The notes: generated by a model not told the origin, from the letters alone. A DNA stretch of 6,948 nucleotides from Rhodoferax sp. (GCA_029865675.1 JARXAU010000127.1:1-6948); one strand, 5' to 3'; numbered from the stretch's first letter, positions 1 through 6,948 are shown. Program-made: numbers and translations.

Positions 1-1
1 G

Positions 2-3000
2 GTGCAAAGCAACGGCATGGCCGAGTGGCTGAAGATGGAGCTGGCGCGCCAAGGCGGCGTGTGCGCCGCCACCCGGGTGGAACTGCCCTCGCGCTTTTTG
101 TGGCGCACCTACCGCCAGGTGCTGGGCGCGCAGGCGGTGCCCAGCGAGTCGCCGCTGGACAAACTGCCTATGGCCTGGCGCCTGATGCAGCTTTTGCCTG
201 GCCTCTTAGGCGATCCTGTGTTTGCACCGGTGGCCGGTTTTTTGCGCGACGACGATGCCGCGCGCCTGTTGCAACTGGCCACCCAACTCGCCGACCTGTT
301 TGACCAGTACCAAAACTACCGCAGCGACTGGCTGGAAGCCTGGGCCGCCGGTCACGACCACCTGCTGCTGGCCGATGGCAGCGCCCAGGCCCTGGCACCC
401 GACCAACTGTGGCAAAGCGCCCTGTGGCGCGCCCTGTTGGCCACGCTCAGCCCAGCGCAGCAACAATCCATTCGCCCGCGCCTGCACCAGCAGTTCTTAA
501 CCCGCCTGGGCAGCAGCGAGCCGCTGGAGCGCGCGGTGGCCCAGCGCGTCACCGCCTTTGGCATGAGCCAGATGCCAGGCGCCACCTTGCAGGCGCTGGC
601 GGCACTGGCGCCGCACAGCCAGGTGATATTGGCCATTCCCAACCCCTGCCGCTACTACTGGGGCGACATCATGGAAGGGCGCGATTTGCTGCGCGCCCAG
701 CGCCGCCGCCAGCCCCTGCGCAATGGCCAGAACCTGACGGACACGCCGCTGCAAGACATGCACGCCCACGCCCACCCGCTGCTGGCCGCCTGGGGCCGCC
801 AAAGCCGCGACTTTGTGCGCCTGCTTGACGCTTATGACGACGCCCCGCGCAGCCAACAGCAGTTCGCCCTGGCCAAGATTGACTACTTTGACGACAGCGA
901 AGACAGCGATGGGGCCACTAACACCCCGCTCTTGCAGCAGGTGCAAAACCGTATTCGCGACCTGGTACCGCTGGACGAACACCCGGCGCGCGCCATTGAC
1001 GCGCGTGACCGCTCCATCGTGTTTCACAGCGCGCACAGCGCGGTGCGCGAGTTGGAAGTGCTGCACGACCAGCTTTTGCAAGCGCTGGCGCAGCCCAGTG
1101 GCCCCGCGCAGGCGCCGCTCAAACCGCGCGACATCATCGTCATGGTGCCCGACATTGAAGCGCTGGCCCCGGCGATCCGCGCCGTGTTTGGCCAGTACAA
1201 GCGCAGTGACGCGCGCTACATCCCGTTTGATATTGCCGACATGGGCGCCCAGGCCAGCAGCCCGCTGATTACCGCAGTGGCCTGGTTGCTGCGCTTGCCC
1301 GCGCAGCGCTGCCGCATGAGCGAGCTGCTGGACCTGCTGGAAGTGCCGGCCGTGGCCGCGCGCTTTGGCGTGGAGCCCGAGGCGCTGCCCCAGCTCACCC
1401 AGTGGATGGTGGGCGCGGGCATCCGCTGGGGGCTGGACGCCGCCCACCGCGCAGACTTAGGCCTGGGCGCCTGCGGCGAACAAAACAGCGCCTGGTTTGG
1501 CCTGCGCCGCATGCTGCTGGGCTACGCCAGTGGCGACCAGGCCTTCAACACCAGCGCCGGCGATGCGCTAACAGGCCTGCACACGATTGCGCCTTATGCC
1601 GAAGTGGGCGGCCTGGAGGCCGAACTCGCCGGGTCGCTGGCGCACCTGCTGCAGGCGCTGATGCGCTGGTGGACGCTGGCCACCGTAGACGCCACGCCCA
1701 CACAGTGGGTGCAGCATTGCCAAACGCTGCTGGCCGACTTGCTGCAAGCCGAGACTGAGGAAGACCGCTTGGCCCTGGCCGCCTTGCAGAGCAGCCTGCT
1801 GGCCTGGCAGCGCGCTTGCGAACAAGCCGGGTTTGCGCAAAGCGTGCCGCTGGCAGTCGCGCGCGCCGCCTGGCTGCAGGCGCTGGAACTGCCCAAGCCC
1901 CAGCAGCGCTTTCGTGCTGGGGGCGTCACGTTTTGCACGCTGATGCCCATGCGCGCCATTCCGTTTGAGGTAGTTTGCCTGCTGGGCATGAACGACGGCG
2001 ACTACCCCCGGCGCAGCACGCACAGCGACTTTGACCTGATGGCCCTGCCCGGCGCCACCCGCCCCGGCGACCGCTCGCGGCGCGACGACGACCGCCAGTT
2101 GATGCTCGAATCAGTGCTCTCAGCCCGGCACCTGCTGTATGTGAGCTGGAGCGGGCGCAATGTGCGCGACAACGCCGAGCAACCCGCCTCGGTGCTGGTG
2201 GCCCAGTTGCGCGACTACCTGCGTGCGGGCTGGGGCGAGGATGTGGTCAGCAGCCGCACCACCGAGCACCCGCTGCAGCCCTTTAGCCGCCGCTACTTTG
2301 AGGCCGACAGCGCCTTGTTCACCTACGCCCGCGAATGGCGCGCCATGCACCAGCAGACCGGCGCCGAGGGGTCTGACAACGGCCACGGCTTGGCGGGTCA
2401 TGCTTTGTCTCCATTCGTGCCCAACCCCGCCGTGCCGCTGACCTTGCAGCAACTCACGCAGTTTTTGCGCAAACCGGTCAAGGCCTTTTTTCGCCAGCGC
2501 CTGCTGGTGGCCTTTGGCGACGACACGCCCGCGCAGTGGGACGACGAGCTTTTTTCTGTGGGCGGCCTGGACGCATACCAGCTGGTGCAAATCCTGCTGC
2601 AAGACGCATCTGCCGCACCCAGCGCTGAGAGCGCCACCGCAGAGGCCCAAGTGGCGCTGGCACGGCTGCGCCAATCGGGCGCGCTGCCCCTGCAAGCCCT
2701 GGGCGACCTGGCACAGCAGCAGTTGCAAGACACCCTGGCCGCCATATTGGGCGCTTGGCACGCACAGCAAACACGCTTTTCCCTTGCGGCACCGCGCCAA
2801 GCACTGCGCTTGCAGGCGGGTGACATCGTCTTGGAAGACTGGGTGGATGGCCTGCGCCAGGCCGTGCCCGGCGACGCCGGGGGCGAAATGCAGACCGCCT
2901 GGCTGCAACTAGAACCCGGCAACTTGTGCGCCAAAACCACCAAGCCCAAACCCCGCCCCGAGCAGTTGCTAGGCGCCTGGCTGCGCAGCCTGGCCAGTGC

Positions 3001-3448
3001 TGCCAGTGGCGTGCAGGCCAGCGGCGTGGTGGTGGGGCGCGACAGCGTGATTGAGATCACGCCCATGGACCCAGAGCTGGCGCGCACCACCCTGCAGCAG
3101 TTGCTGCAACTCTGGCACACGGGCATGCAAGCGCCCCTGCCCCTGCCGCCTAAAACCGCGCTGGCCTGGTTGGCGCAGGCACAGCAGCCAGACAAAGCGC
3201 AACAGGCCGCGCGCGCGCAATACGAGGGGGCAGAGCACCTGCGTGGCGACGTGGAAGAGGCCTGCATGGCGCGCGTGTTCCCGGACTTGGAGGTGCTGCA
3301 AAGCGACGGCCAGTTCACCGCTTTGGCCCAGGCCATGTACCAGCCGCTGCTGGACTGGCAAAAAACCCATGTGCGCGCCACGCTGCACCCCAAGCAGGGC
3401 GCTGACGCCGGTGCCAGCGACGAAGACGACAACGGGGGCACGCCATGA
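2..3448 (+). CDS. recC: RecBCD subunit RecC, 5'-truncated by the window edge
   Basis: RecC is the non-catalytic scaffold of the RecBCD (exonuclease V) complex. It holds the pin that splits the duplex and the channel that scans the 3' strand for Chi. The frame is already open at base 2 and the first visible residues (QSNGMAEWL) match E. coli RecC from Gln38 (QSTGMAQWL), so about 36 N-terminal residues lie outside; the GTG at 2 is an internal Val, not a start. Landmarks by visible residue: ADLFDQY near 98, CRYYWGDI at 216-223, DIIVMVPDI from 377, CTLMPMR from 645 followed by the LLGMNDG block, GDRSRRDDDR at 689-698, and the C-terminal inactive nuclease-like domain beginning near 805 (PLTLQQLTQFLRKPV). 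The visible 1148 residues plus the missing part give about 1185, somewhat longer than E. coli RecC (1122). The last 16 residues are an acidic Gly/Ala/Asp tail beyond the family core. The stop overlaps the recB start. AddB is excluded by the RecC-specific blocks. Confidence 0.96.
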   Translation: MQSNGMAEWLKMELARQGGVCAATRVELPSRFLWRTYRQVLGAQAVPSESPLDKLPMAWRLMQLLPGLLGDPVFAPVAGFLRDDDAARLLQLATQLADLFDQYQNYRSDWLEAWAAGHDHLLLADGSAQALAPDQLWQSALWRALLATLSPAQQQSIRPRLHQQFLTRLGSSEPLERAVAQRVTAFGMSQMPGATLQALAALAPHSQVILAIPNPCRYYWGDIMEGRDLLRAQRRRQPLRNGQNLTDTPLQDMHAHAHPLLAAWGRQSRDFVRLLDAYDDAPRSQQQFALAKIDYFDDSEDSDGATNTPLLQQVQNRIRDLVPLDEHPARAIDARDRSIVFHSAHSAVRELEVLHDQLLQALAQPSGPAQAPLKPRDIIVMVPDIEALAPAIRAVFGQYKRSDARYIPFDIADMGAQASSPLITAVAWLLRLPAQRCRMSELLDLLEVPAVAARFGVEPEALPQLTQWMVGAGIRWGLDAAHRADLGLGACGEQNSAWFGLRRMLLGYASGDQAFNTSAGDALTGLHTIAPYAEVGGLEAELAGSLAHLLQALMRWWTLATVDATPTQWVQHCQTLLADLLQAETEEDRLALAALQSSLLAWQRACEQAGFAQSVPLAVARAAWLQALELPKPQQRFRAGGVTFCTLMPMRAIPFEVVCLLGMNDGDYPRRSTHSDFDLMALPGATRPGDRSRRDDDRQLMLESVLSARHLLYVSWSGRNVRDNAEQPASVLVAQLRDYLRAGWGEDVVSSRTTEHPLQPFSRRYFEADSALFTYAREWRAMHQQTGAEGSDNGHGLAGHALSPFVPNPAVPLTLQQLTQFLRKPVKAFFRQRLLVAFGDDTPAQWDDELFSVGGLDAYQLVQILLQDASAAPSAESATAEAQVALARLRQSGALPLQALGDLAQQQLQDTLAAILGAWHAQQTRFSLAAPRQALRLQAGDIVLEDWVDGLRQAVPGDAGGEMQTAWLQLEPGNLCAKTTKPKPRPEQLLGAWLRSLASAASGVQASGVVVGRDSVIEITPMDPELARTTLQQLLQLWHTGMQAPLPLPPKTALAWLAQAQQPDKAQQAARAQYEGAEHLRGDVEEACMARVFPDLEVLQSDGQFTALAQAMYQPLLDWQKTHVRATLHPKQGADAGASDEDDNGGTP
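1665..1672 (+). other. E. coli-type Chi octamer (GCTGGTGG)
   Basis: Exact match to E. coli Chi on the plus strand, inside recC codons for Arg-Trp-Trp. Whether this organism's RecBCD recognises this octamer is unknown, so the sequence match is certain but the function is not. Confidence 0.25.
2194..2201 (+). other. E. coli-type Chi octamer (GCTGGTGG)
   Basis: Exact plus-strand match inside recC codons for Val-Leu-Val-Ala. The preferred codons CTG and GTG followed by G produce most of the octamer, so it may be a by-product of codon use. Confidence 0.25.
2503..2510 (+). other. E. coli-type Chi octamer (GCTGGTGG)
   Basis: Exact plus-strand match inside recC codons for Leu-Leu-Val-Ala, in the C-terminal nuclease-like domain. 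It has the same CTG-GTG-G codon context as the match at 2194. Confidence 0.25.
3434..3448 (+). promoter_or_regulatory. recC stop / recB start overlap (ATGA) with weak Shine-Dalgarno
   Basis: The recB ATG (3445-3447) shares two bases with the recC TGA (3446-3448). A run of five G at 3434-3438 ends six bases before the ATG and could act as a weak ribosome binding site. The arrangement is typical of translational coupling, in which ribosomes finishing recC restart on recB and help keep the subunits balanced. It is the main reason to prefer this start over the in-frame ATG at 3559. The coupling is inferred; the overlap is read directly. Confidence 0.8.
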
Positions 3449-6400
3449 ACACGCCGGCCACGCACGAGGACCATGACGGCGCGAGCGATGGCGCAGACAT
3501 TGACGTGGACCAGAACATGAACATGAACATGGGCGCGAGTCATGGCGTAGTCATAGACATGAACACGGTCGACGCCAGCCTGCCCCTGCAGCCCGAGCTG
3601 CTAGACCTGTGGGGCAGCCGCCTGATCGAAGCCAGCGCAGGCACTGGCAAAACCTGGACGATTGCCGCGCTCTACCTGCGCTTGGTGCTGGGCCACGGCA
3701 ACGCCGCCGGCCAAACCCATGGCTTTGCCCGACCGCTGCGCCCGGCAGAAATCTTGGTAATGACGTTCACCCGCGCCGCCACGCGCGAGCTGTCGGACCG
3801 CATCCGCGCCCGCTTGATTGAAGCGGCGCAGTGCTTTCGCGGTGATAGCCCATACGCCCCCGACGCGTTTTTAGCCACCCTGCTGGCCGACTACCCCAGC
3901 GGCCCGGCGCGCAGCCACGCCGCCTGGCTGCTGGACTTGGCCGCGCAAAGCATGGACGAAGCGGCAGTCACCACCATAGACGCCTGGTGCCAGCGCATGC
4001 TGCGCGAGCACGCTTTTGACAGCGGCAACCTGTTTGACGAAACCCTGGTCGCCGACGAAGAAGCCCTGCAAACCGAGGCCGCCCAAGACTACTGGCGCCA
4101 GGCCTGCTACCCGCTGGACGCGCAGGCGCTGGCGCAGGTCATGGGCGTGTGGCGCAGCGTGGACGCGCTGGTCAAAGACATGCGCGCCCTGGTCGAACAG
4201 GCAACGCCCGAGGCTGCTTTCCATGACGTATGCGCGATGGCAAACGCCCCCACACTGGCCGAGGTGCTGGCCCACGCCAACTCGGCGCACCAGCACGCCC
4301 TGGACCAATTGCGCCAGGGCTGGGCGGCGCGTGCGCAAGGGATGCAAGACTGGCTGGACGGGCAACTCAGCGGCCACAAGAAAGACTGGGATGGACGAAG
4401 GCTGCGCCGCGCCGACTACGCCCGCTGGCTAACCAAAGTTCGCGCATGGGCGAGCGCAGAAGTGGACCTAGACATGCCCGACCTCCAAACAGGCTGGGAG
4501 CGTCTCACGCCGACAGGCCTGTCGGAAGTTCGCAAAGCCGAGGCTGCGCCATTCACCCCCCCACCCGTATTCGCCGAATTTGCCGCCCTGCGCGCCGCCT
4601 GCGATGCGCTGCCCCAGATAGGCGTGGCGCTGCGCCAACACGCCGCCGCCTGGGTGCGCGCGCGGGTGCTGGAGCGCAAGCGCCTGGGCGGCAACTTTGG
4701 CTTTGCCGACCTGCTGGCGCGCCTGCACGAAGCCCTGCAAGGACCCCACGCCCAGCGCCTGCGCGAACGCCTGGTGCAGCAGTACCCGGTGGCGCTGATT
4801 GACGAGTTTCAAGACACGTCTTCGCTGCAATACCAAATCTTTGACCAGATTTACCGCGTGGCACAGAACGACGCGGCCAGCGCCTTGCTGCTCATTGGCG
4901 ACCCCAAGCAGTCGATTTACGGTTTTCGCGGCGCCGACATCGCCAGCTACCTGCAAGCGCGCCGGGCCACCGCCGGGCGCCACTACGCGCTGCAAACCAA
5001 TTTCCGCTCCACCGCTACGCTGGTGGACGCGGTCAACCACTGCTTTGCCCAGGCCGAAGGCAGCCAAGCGGGCGGCGCCTTTGGCTACCGCCACGGGAAA
5101 GACAACCCGTTGCCTTTTGCCAAAGTGCAGGCCCACGGACTGGCCGCTCAACTGGTGGACGGCAGCGGCCCGCTGCCCGCCCTAACCCTGGTGCACGCGC
5201 TGGAAACCCATAACTCAGCGGAGATGCGCGAGCGGTTCTCCGAGGTCTGCGCTGCGCAGATCGTGGCCTGGCTGGGCGACCCGGCAATCGGCTTTGCCAA
5301 GGTGGGCGGTGGCAAGGCAATTGCCGGTGCGGGTGCGAGCGAGAGTGAGATCACGAGTGCAGGTGCAGGTGCAGGTATGGGTACGGCTGCGGCTGCGGCT
5401 GCGGCTGCGGCTGCGGCTGCGGCTGCGAGTGCTGGTGCCGACGCGGGCATAGATGGAGACGCAGACGAGGGCGAGCACAGGGGCGATAACACGGATGCAG
5501 ACGGCCAGCCCAGCACCTTCACCCGCCTGCGCCCGGCCGATATCGCCATCCTGGTGCGCACGGGCAAAGAGGCCGCAGCGGTGCGCCTGGCGCTGGAACA
5601 GCGCGGCGTGGCCTCGGTGTATTTGTCGGACCGCGACTCGGTGTTTGACAGCCCCGAGGCGCACGACCTGGTGCACTGGCTGCGCGCCGTTGCCAATCCG
5701 CAAGACGTGCGCCTGGTGCGCGCCGGGCTGGCCAGCGCCACCTTGGGCCTGGGTCTGGACGAACTGGCCTGGCTAGCGCACGACGACGCGGCCTTTGACC
5801 AGCGCCTGGAGCAACTGCGCCTGCTGCGCACCGTCTGGCGCACCCAGGGCGTGCTGGCCATGCTGCGCCAGACCCTGCACCAGCTGAACTTGACCACACG
5901 CTGGCGCGATGCGATCAACGGCGAGCGCCGCCTGACCAACTTTTTGCACCTGGCCGAGCTGCTGCAAACCGCCAGCGGCAGCGCCGACGGCGAGCACGCG
6001 CTCATCCGCTGGCTGCTCACCCAAATCGAGGAGAGCGCCGCTCCGCCCGACGCGCACATCGTGCGCCTGGAGAGCGACGCCGATCTGGTCAAGGTCGTCA
6101 CCATCCACAAAAGCAAGGGCCTGCAATACCCGGTGGTCTGCCTGCCCTTTGCGTGCAGCTTTCGGGCAAAGGAACGCAAAGACACGACGTTTGTGGCGCT
6201 GGCGCAGGACGACGGAGAGCGCCAGGTGCTGCTGCAATTCAGCGACGCGCAACTGGCCCAGGCAGACGCCGACCGCCTGCGCGAAGACCTGCGCCTTTTG
6301 TACGTGGCGCTCACGCGCGCGCAGCACCGCCTGTGGCTGGGTTTCTCGGCCCTGCGCGTAGGCAATAGCGCGGACTGCGCCACGCACAAGAGCGCCTTGG

Positions 6401-6948
6401 GTCGCTTGCTGGGGGGTGAAGACGCGGATGAAAGCACTGATTGGCAGGCCCGCCTGCACGCCCTGGCCGCAGGCTGCGCGGGCATTGCCTTGCAGGCGGC
6501 GCCCGCGCACAGCCCGCGCACCCCCTTGGCGCGCGCCGAGTCGCCCGCGCCACTGCGCGCACCGCTGGTCTACCAGGCCCAGTTTGAGCGCGACTGGGCG
6601 ATTGGCAGCTTTTCGCGCATGGTGAAAAACCTGGCGGCGGCCAGCACGCCGTCTGAGCTGTCGCCCATCCACCAAAGCCGCCCGGCCGACGACGAAGGAG
6701 AGGGTGAGTACGACCCCGACGCGCGTAACGCCATCAGCCAAACGCTTGCCTTGCCTGTGACCCCGCCCCCTCTTGCCACCGCCTTGCTTGCTGGCGACCT
6801 GTCGGACGCGGCACGCCTAGCGCCCCAGCCGTCCAGCGCCTGGCACAGCTTCGCGCGCGGCGCCCAAGCGGGCAATTTTTTGCACGCCCAGCTGGAGTGG
6901 CTGGCCGGCGAACAATTTGCCCTGGCCGACGACCCCGCCCTGCAAGAG
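3445..6948 (+). CDS. recB: RecBCD subunit RecB (helicase-nuclease), 3'-truncated by the window edge
   Basis: RecB is the 3'-5' SF1A helicase of RecBCD and carries its nuclease and RecA-loading domain. The frame is open for 1168 codons to the window end with no stop. Helicase motifs in order: Walker A EASAGTGKT with Lys69, motif Ia TFTRAAT at 107-113, TIDAWC at 177-182 (E. coli TIHGFC), motif II IDEFQDT at 452-458, GDPKQSIY at 485-492, TNFRS at 518-522, DIAILVRT from 699, TIHKSKGLQYP at 886-896, and YVALTRA at 953-959. NFLHAQLEWLA with His1147 fits the first nuclease histidine (E. coli His956); the catalytic Asp/Asp/Lys residues would lie beyond the edge. By analogy about 220 residues are missing, so the full protein would be near 1370 residues against 1180 in E. 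coli. The excess sits mainly in a 40-residue N-terminal extension, an insertion at about 611-692, and a longer stretch before the nuclease domain. ATG 3445 is chosen for its ATGA overlap with recC; ATG 3559 would give an E. coli-like N-terminus but has no visible ribosome binding site. Confidence 0.96.
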   Translation, partial: MNTPATHEDHDGASDGADIDVDQNMNMNMGASHGVVIDMNTVDASLPLQPELLDLWGSRLIEASAGTGKTWTIAALYLRLVLGHGNAAGQTHGFARPLRPAEILVMTFTRAATRELSDRIRARLIEAAQCFRGDSPYAPDAFLATLLADYPSGPARSHAAWLLDLAAQSMDEAAVTTIDAWCQRMLREHAFDSGNLFDETLVADEEALQTEAAQDYWRQACYPLDAQALAQVMGVWRSVDALVKDMRALVEQATPEAAFHDVCAMANAPTLAEVLAHANSAHQHALDQLRQGWAARAQGMQDWLDGQLSGHKKDWDGRRLRRADYARWLTKVRAWASAEVDLDMPDLQTGWERLTPTGLSEVRKAEAAPFTPPPVFAEFAALRAACDALPQIGVALRQHAAAWVRARVLERKRLGGNFGFADLLARLHEALQGPHAQRLRERLVQQYPVALIDEFQDTSSLQYQIFDQIYRVAQNDAASALLLIGDPKQSIYGFRGADIASYLQARRATAGRHYALQTNFRSTATLVDAVNHCFAQAEGSQAGGAFGYRHGKDNPLPFAKVQAHGLAAQLVDGSGPLPALTLVHALETHNSAEMRERFSEVCAAQIVAWLGDPAIGFAKVGGGKAIAGAGASESEITSAGAGAGMGTAAAAAAAAAAAAAASAGADAGIDGDADEGEHRGDNTDADGQPSTFTRLRPADIAILVRTGKEAAAVRLALEQRGVASVYLSDRDSVFDSPEAHDLVHWLRAVANPQDVRLVRAGLASATLGLGLDELAWLAHDDAAFDQRLEQLRLLRTVWRTQGVLAMLRQTLHQLNLTTRWRDAINGERRLTNFLHLAELLQTASGSADGEHALIRWLLTQIEESAAPPDAHIVRLESDADLVKVVTIHKSKGLQYPVVCLPFACSFRAKERKDTTFVALAQDDGERQVLLQFSDAQLAQADADRLREDLRLLYVALTRAQHRLWLGFSALRVGNSADCATHKSALGRLLGGEDADESTDWQARLHALAAGCAGIALQAAPAHSPRTPLARAESPAPLRAPLVYQAQFERDWAIGSFSRMVKNLAAASTPSELSPIHQSRPADDEGEGEYDPDARNAISQTLALPVTPPPLATALLAGDLSDAARLAPQPSSAWHSFARGAQAGNFLHAQLEWLAGEQFALADDPALQE
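3478..3564 (+). repeat. Degenerate 33-bp direct repeat coding the RecB N-terminal extension
   Basis: Two 33-bp copies, 3478-3510 and 3532-3564, match at 26 of 33 positions and stay in the recB frame. They encode GASDGADIDVD and GASHGVVIDMN. They are separated by 21 bp that contain a hexamer repeat, giving a 54-bp spacing. Most of the RecB extension upstream of the conserved LPLQ...SRLIEASAGTGKT region is made of this duplicated, Asp/Gly-rich material, which is absent from E. coli RecB. An old in-frame tandem duplication is the simplest explanation. Confidence 0.7.
3514..3531 (+). repeat. Hexanucleotide tandem repeat (AACATG)x3 in recB
   Basis: Three perfect AACATG units encode Asn-Met three times (RecB residues 24-29 from ATG 3445). 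The unit length is a multiple of three, so copy-number change would alter length but not frame. It also creates three extra in-frame ATG codons, none with an evident Shine-Dalgarno sequence. Confidence 0.9.
5019..5026 (+). other. E. coli-type Chi octamer (GCTGGTGG)
   Basis: Exact plus-strand match inside recB, just after the TNFRS motif, in codons for Thr-Leu-Val-Asp. It is the only match seen in the recB part of the window. Confidence 0.25.
5359..5376 (+). repeat. Hexanucleotide tandem repeat (GCAGGT)x3 in recB
   Basis: Three perfect GCAGGT units encode Ala-Gly three times. They lie just upstream of the longer GCTGCG array and in the same insertion. A related but imperfect Gly-Ala stretch (GGTGCGGGTGCG) lies about 20 bp earlier, which suggests repeated slippage events in this loop. 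Confidence 0.9.
5386..5427 (+). repeat. Hexanucleotide microsatellite (GCTGCG)x7, poly-alanine
   Basis: Seven perfect GCTGCG units (42 bp) encode Ala-Ala seven times, RecB residues 648-661. It is the longest perfect tandem repeat in the window. Each unit adds or removes two alanines without a frameshift, so any variation would be in loop length rather than on/off switching. Confidence 0.95.

Larger units (their letters stand above)
5275..5520 (+). other. Low-complexity insertion within the RecB helicase core
   Basis: RecB residues 611-692 lie between the helix ending QIVAWL and the segment PADIAILVRT. The recalled E. coli protein has 22 residues between the equivalent points (QIRDWL to DISVLV); here there are 88, about 65 extra. 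The segment is Gly/Ala-rich first, then 14 alanines, then an acidic Gly/Asp-rich patch (about 664-687). It uses the Gly codon GGT eight times, whereas the surrounding gene nearly always uses GGC. The frame stays open and conserved helicase sequence resumes on both sides, so it is probably a tolerated surface loop rather than a disruption. Any function is unknown. Confidence 0.8.

Noticed and set aside
497..1447. Minus-strand open frame of 316 codons
   Set aside because: Shadow of recC; the protein is His/Gln/Val/Ala-rich and resembles no family I recognise.
2398..3543. Minus-strand open frame of 381 codons across the recC end and recB start
   Set aside because: It is antisense to conserved RecC sequence, rich in Ser/Cys/Arg as expected of a GC-rich shadow, and has no recognisable domain.
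5386..5427. CRISPR-like or phase-variable on/off repeat
   Set aside because: The units are contiguous hexamers without spacers, and their length is a multiple of three, so copy changes cannot shift the frame.
5275..5520. Insertion as a mobile element, intein or frameshift in recB
   Set aside because: There are no terminal inverted repeats, target duplication or splicing motifs. The frame is continuous and conserved RecB sequence resumes directly after it. Low-complexity growth fits better.
5148..6521. Long minus-strand open frame (457 codons) with a poly-Ala stretch
   Set aside because: It lies wholly antisense to recB, whose conserved helicase motifs run through it. High GC removes stop codons from the antisense frame, and its Ala run is only the complement of the hexamer array.
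5773..6741. Minus-strand open frame of 322 codons
   Set aside because: Antisense to the RecB motif region including TIHKSKG and YVALTR; GC-driven shadow.
2..6948. AddAB instead of RecBC
   Set aside because: The first protein has RecC-specific blocks (CRYYWGDI, CTLMPMR, GDRSRRDDDR) and the second matches RecB motif by motif, including the RecB-like EASAGTGKT and MDEAAV segments.

Overview
The window is a high-GC, gene-dense piece of a bacterial chromosome. It carries two adjacent plus-strand genes of the RecBCD helicase-nuclease: the 3' part of recC (2-3448, about 36 N-terminal residues missing on the left) and the 5' part of recB (3445-6948, running off the right edge at the start of the nuclease domain). 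Base composition (strong G/C preference at third codon positions), the direct recC-recB order without the protease gene ptrA that lies between them in E. coli, and the protein sequences suggest a beta-proteobacterium. Burkholderiales, perhaps Comamonadaceae, is an inference and was not searched.

Layout: recC ends in a TGA that overlaps the recB ATG in an ATGA junction at 3445-3448, so the two are almost certainly one operon with translational coupling. recD would be expected downstream, outside the window. No stretch lacks a gene, and no RNA gene, mobile element or CRISPR is visible.

How the genes work together: RecC is the scaffold that splits the DNA duplex and reads Chi. RecB is the 3'-5' SF1 helicase that also carries the only active nuclease domain. 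RecD (not seen) is the 5'-3' helicase. The complex resects double-strand breaks and loads RecA, and it degrades foreign linear DNA. All RecB helicase motifs are present, and the first nuclease histidine is just inside the right edge.

The system is a known one. The unusual part is the decoration: RecB carries an N-terminal extension of about 40 residues built of degenerate repeats, and an insertion of roughly 65 residues in the helicase core that contains a seven-copy hexanucleotide repeat coding for 14 alanines. Similar Gly/Ala/Asp-rich sequence forms the RecC C-terminal tail. Two RecC positions tied to Chi reading in E. coli (Thr40, Gln44) are substituted. Comparisons with E. coli use sequences recalled from memory, not an alignment program.
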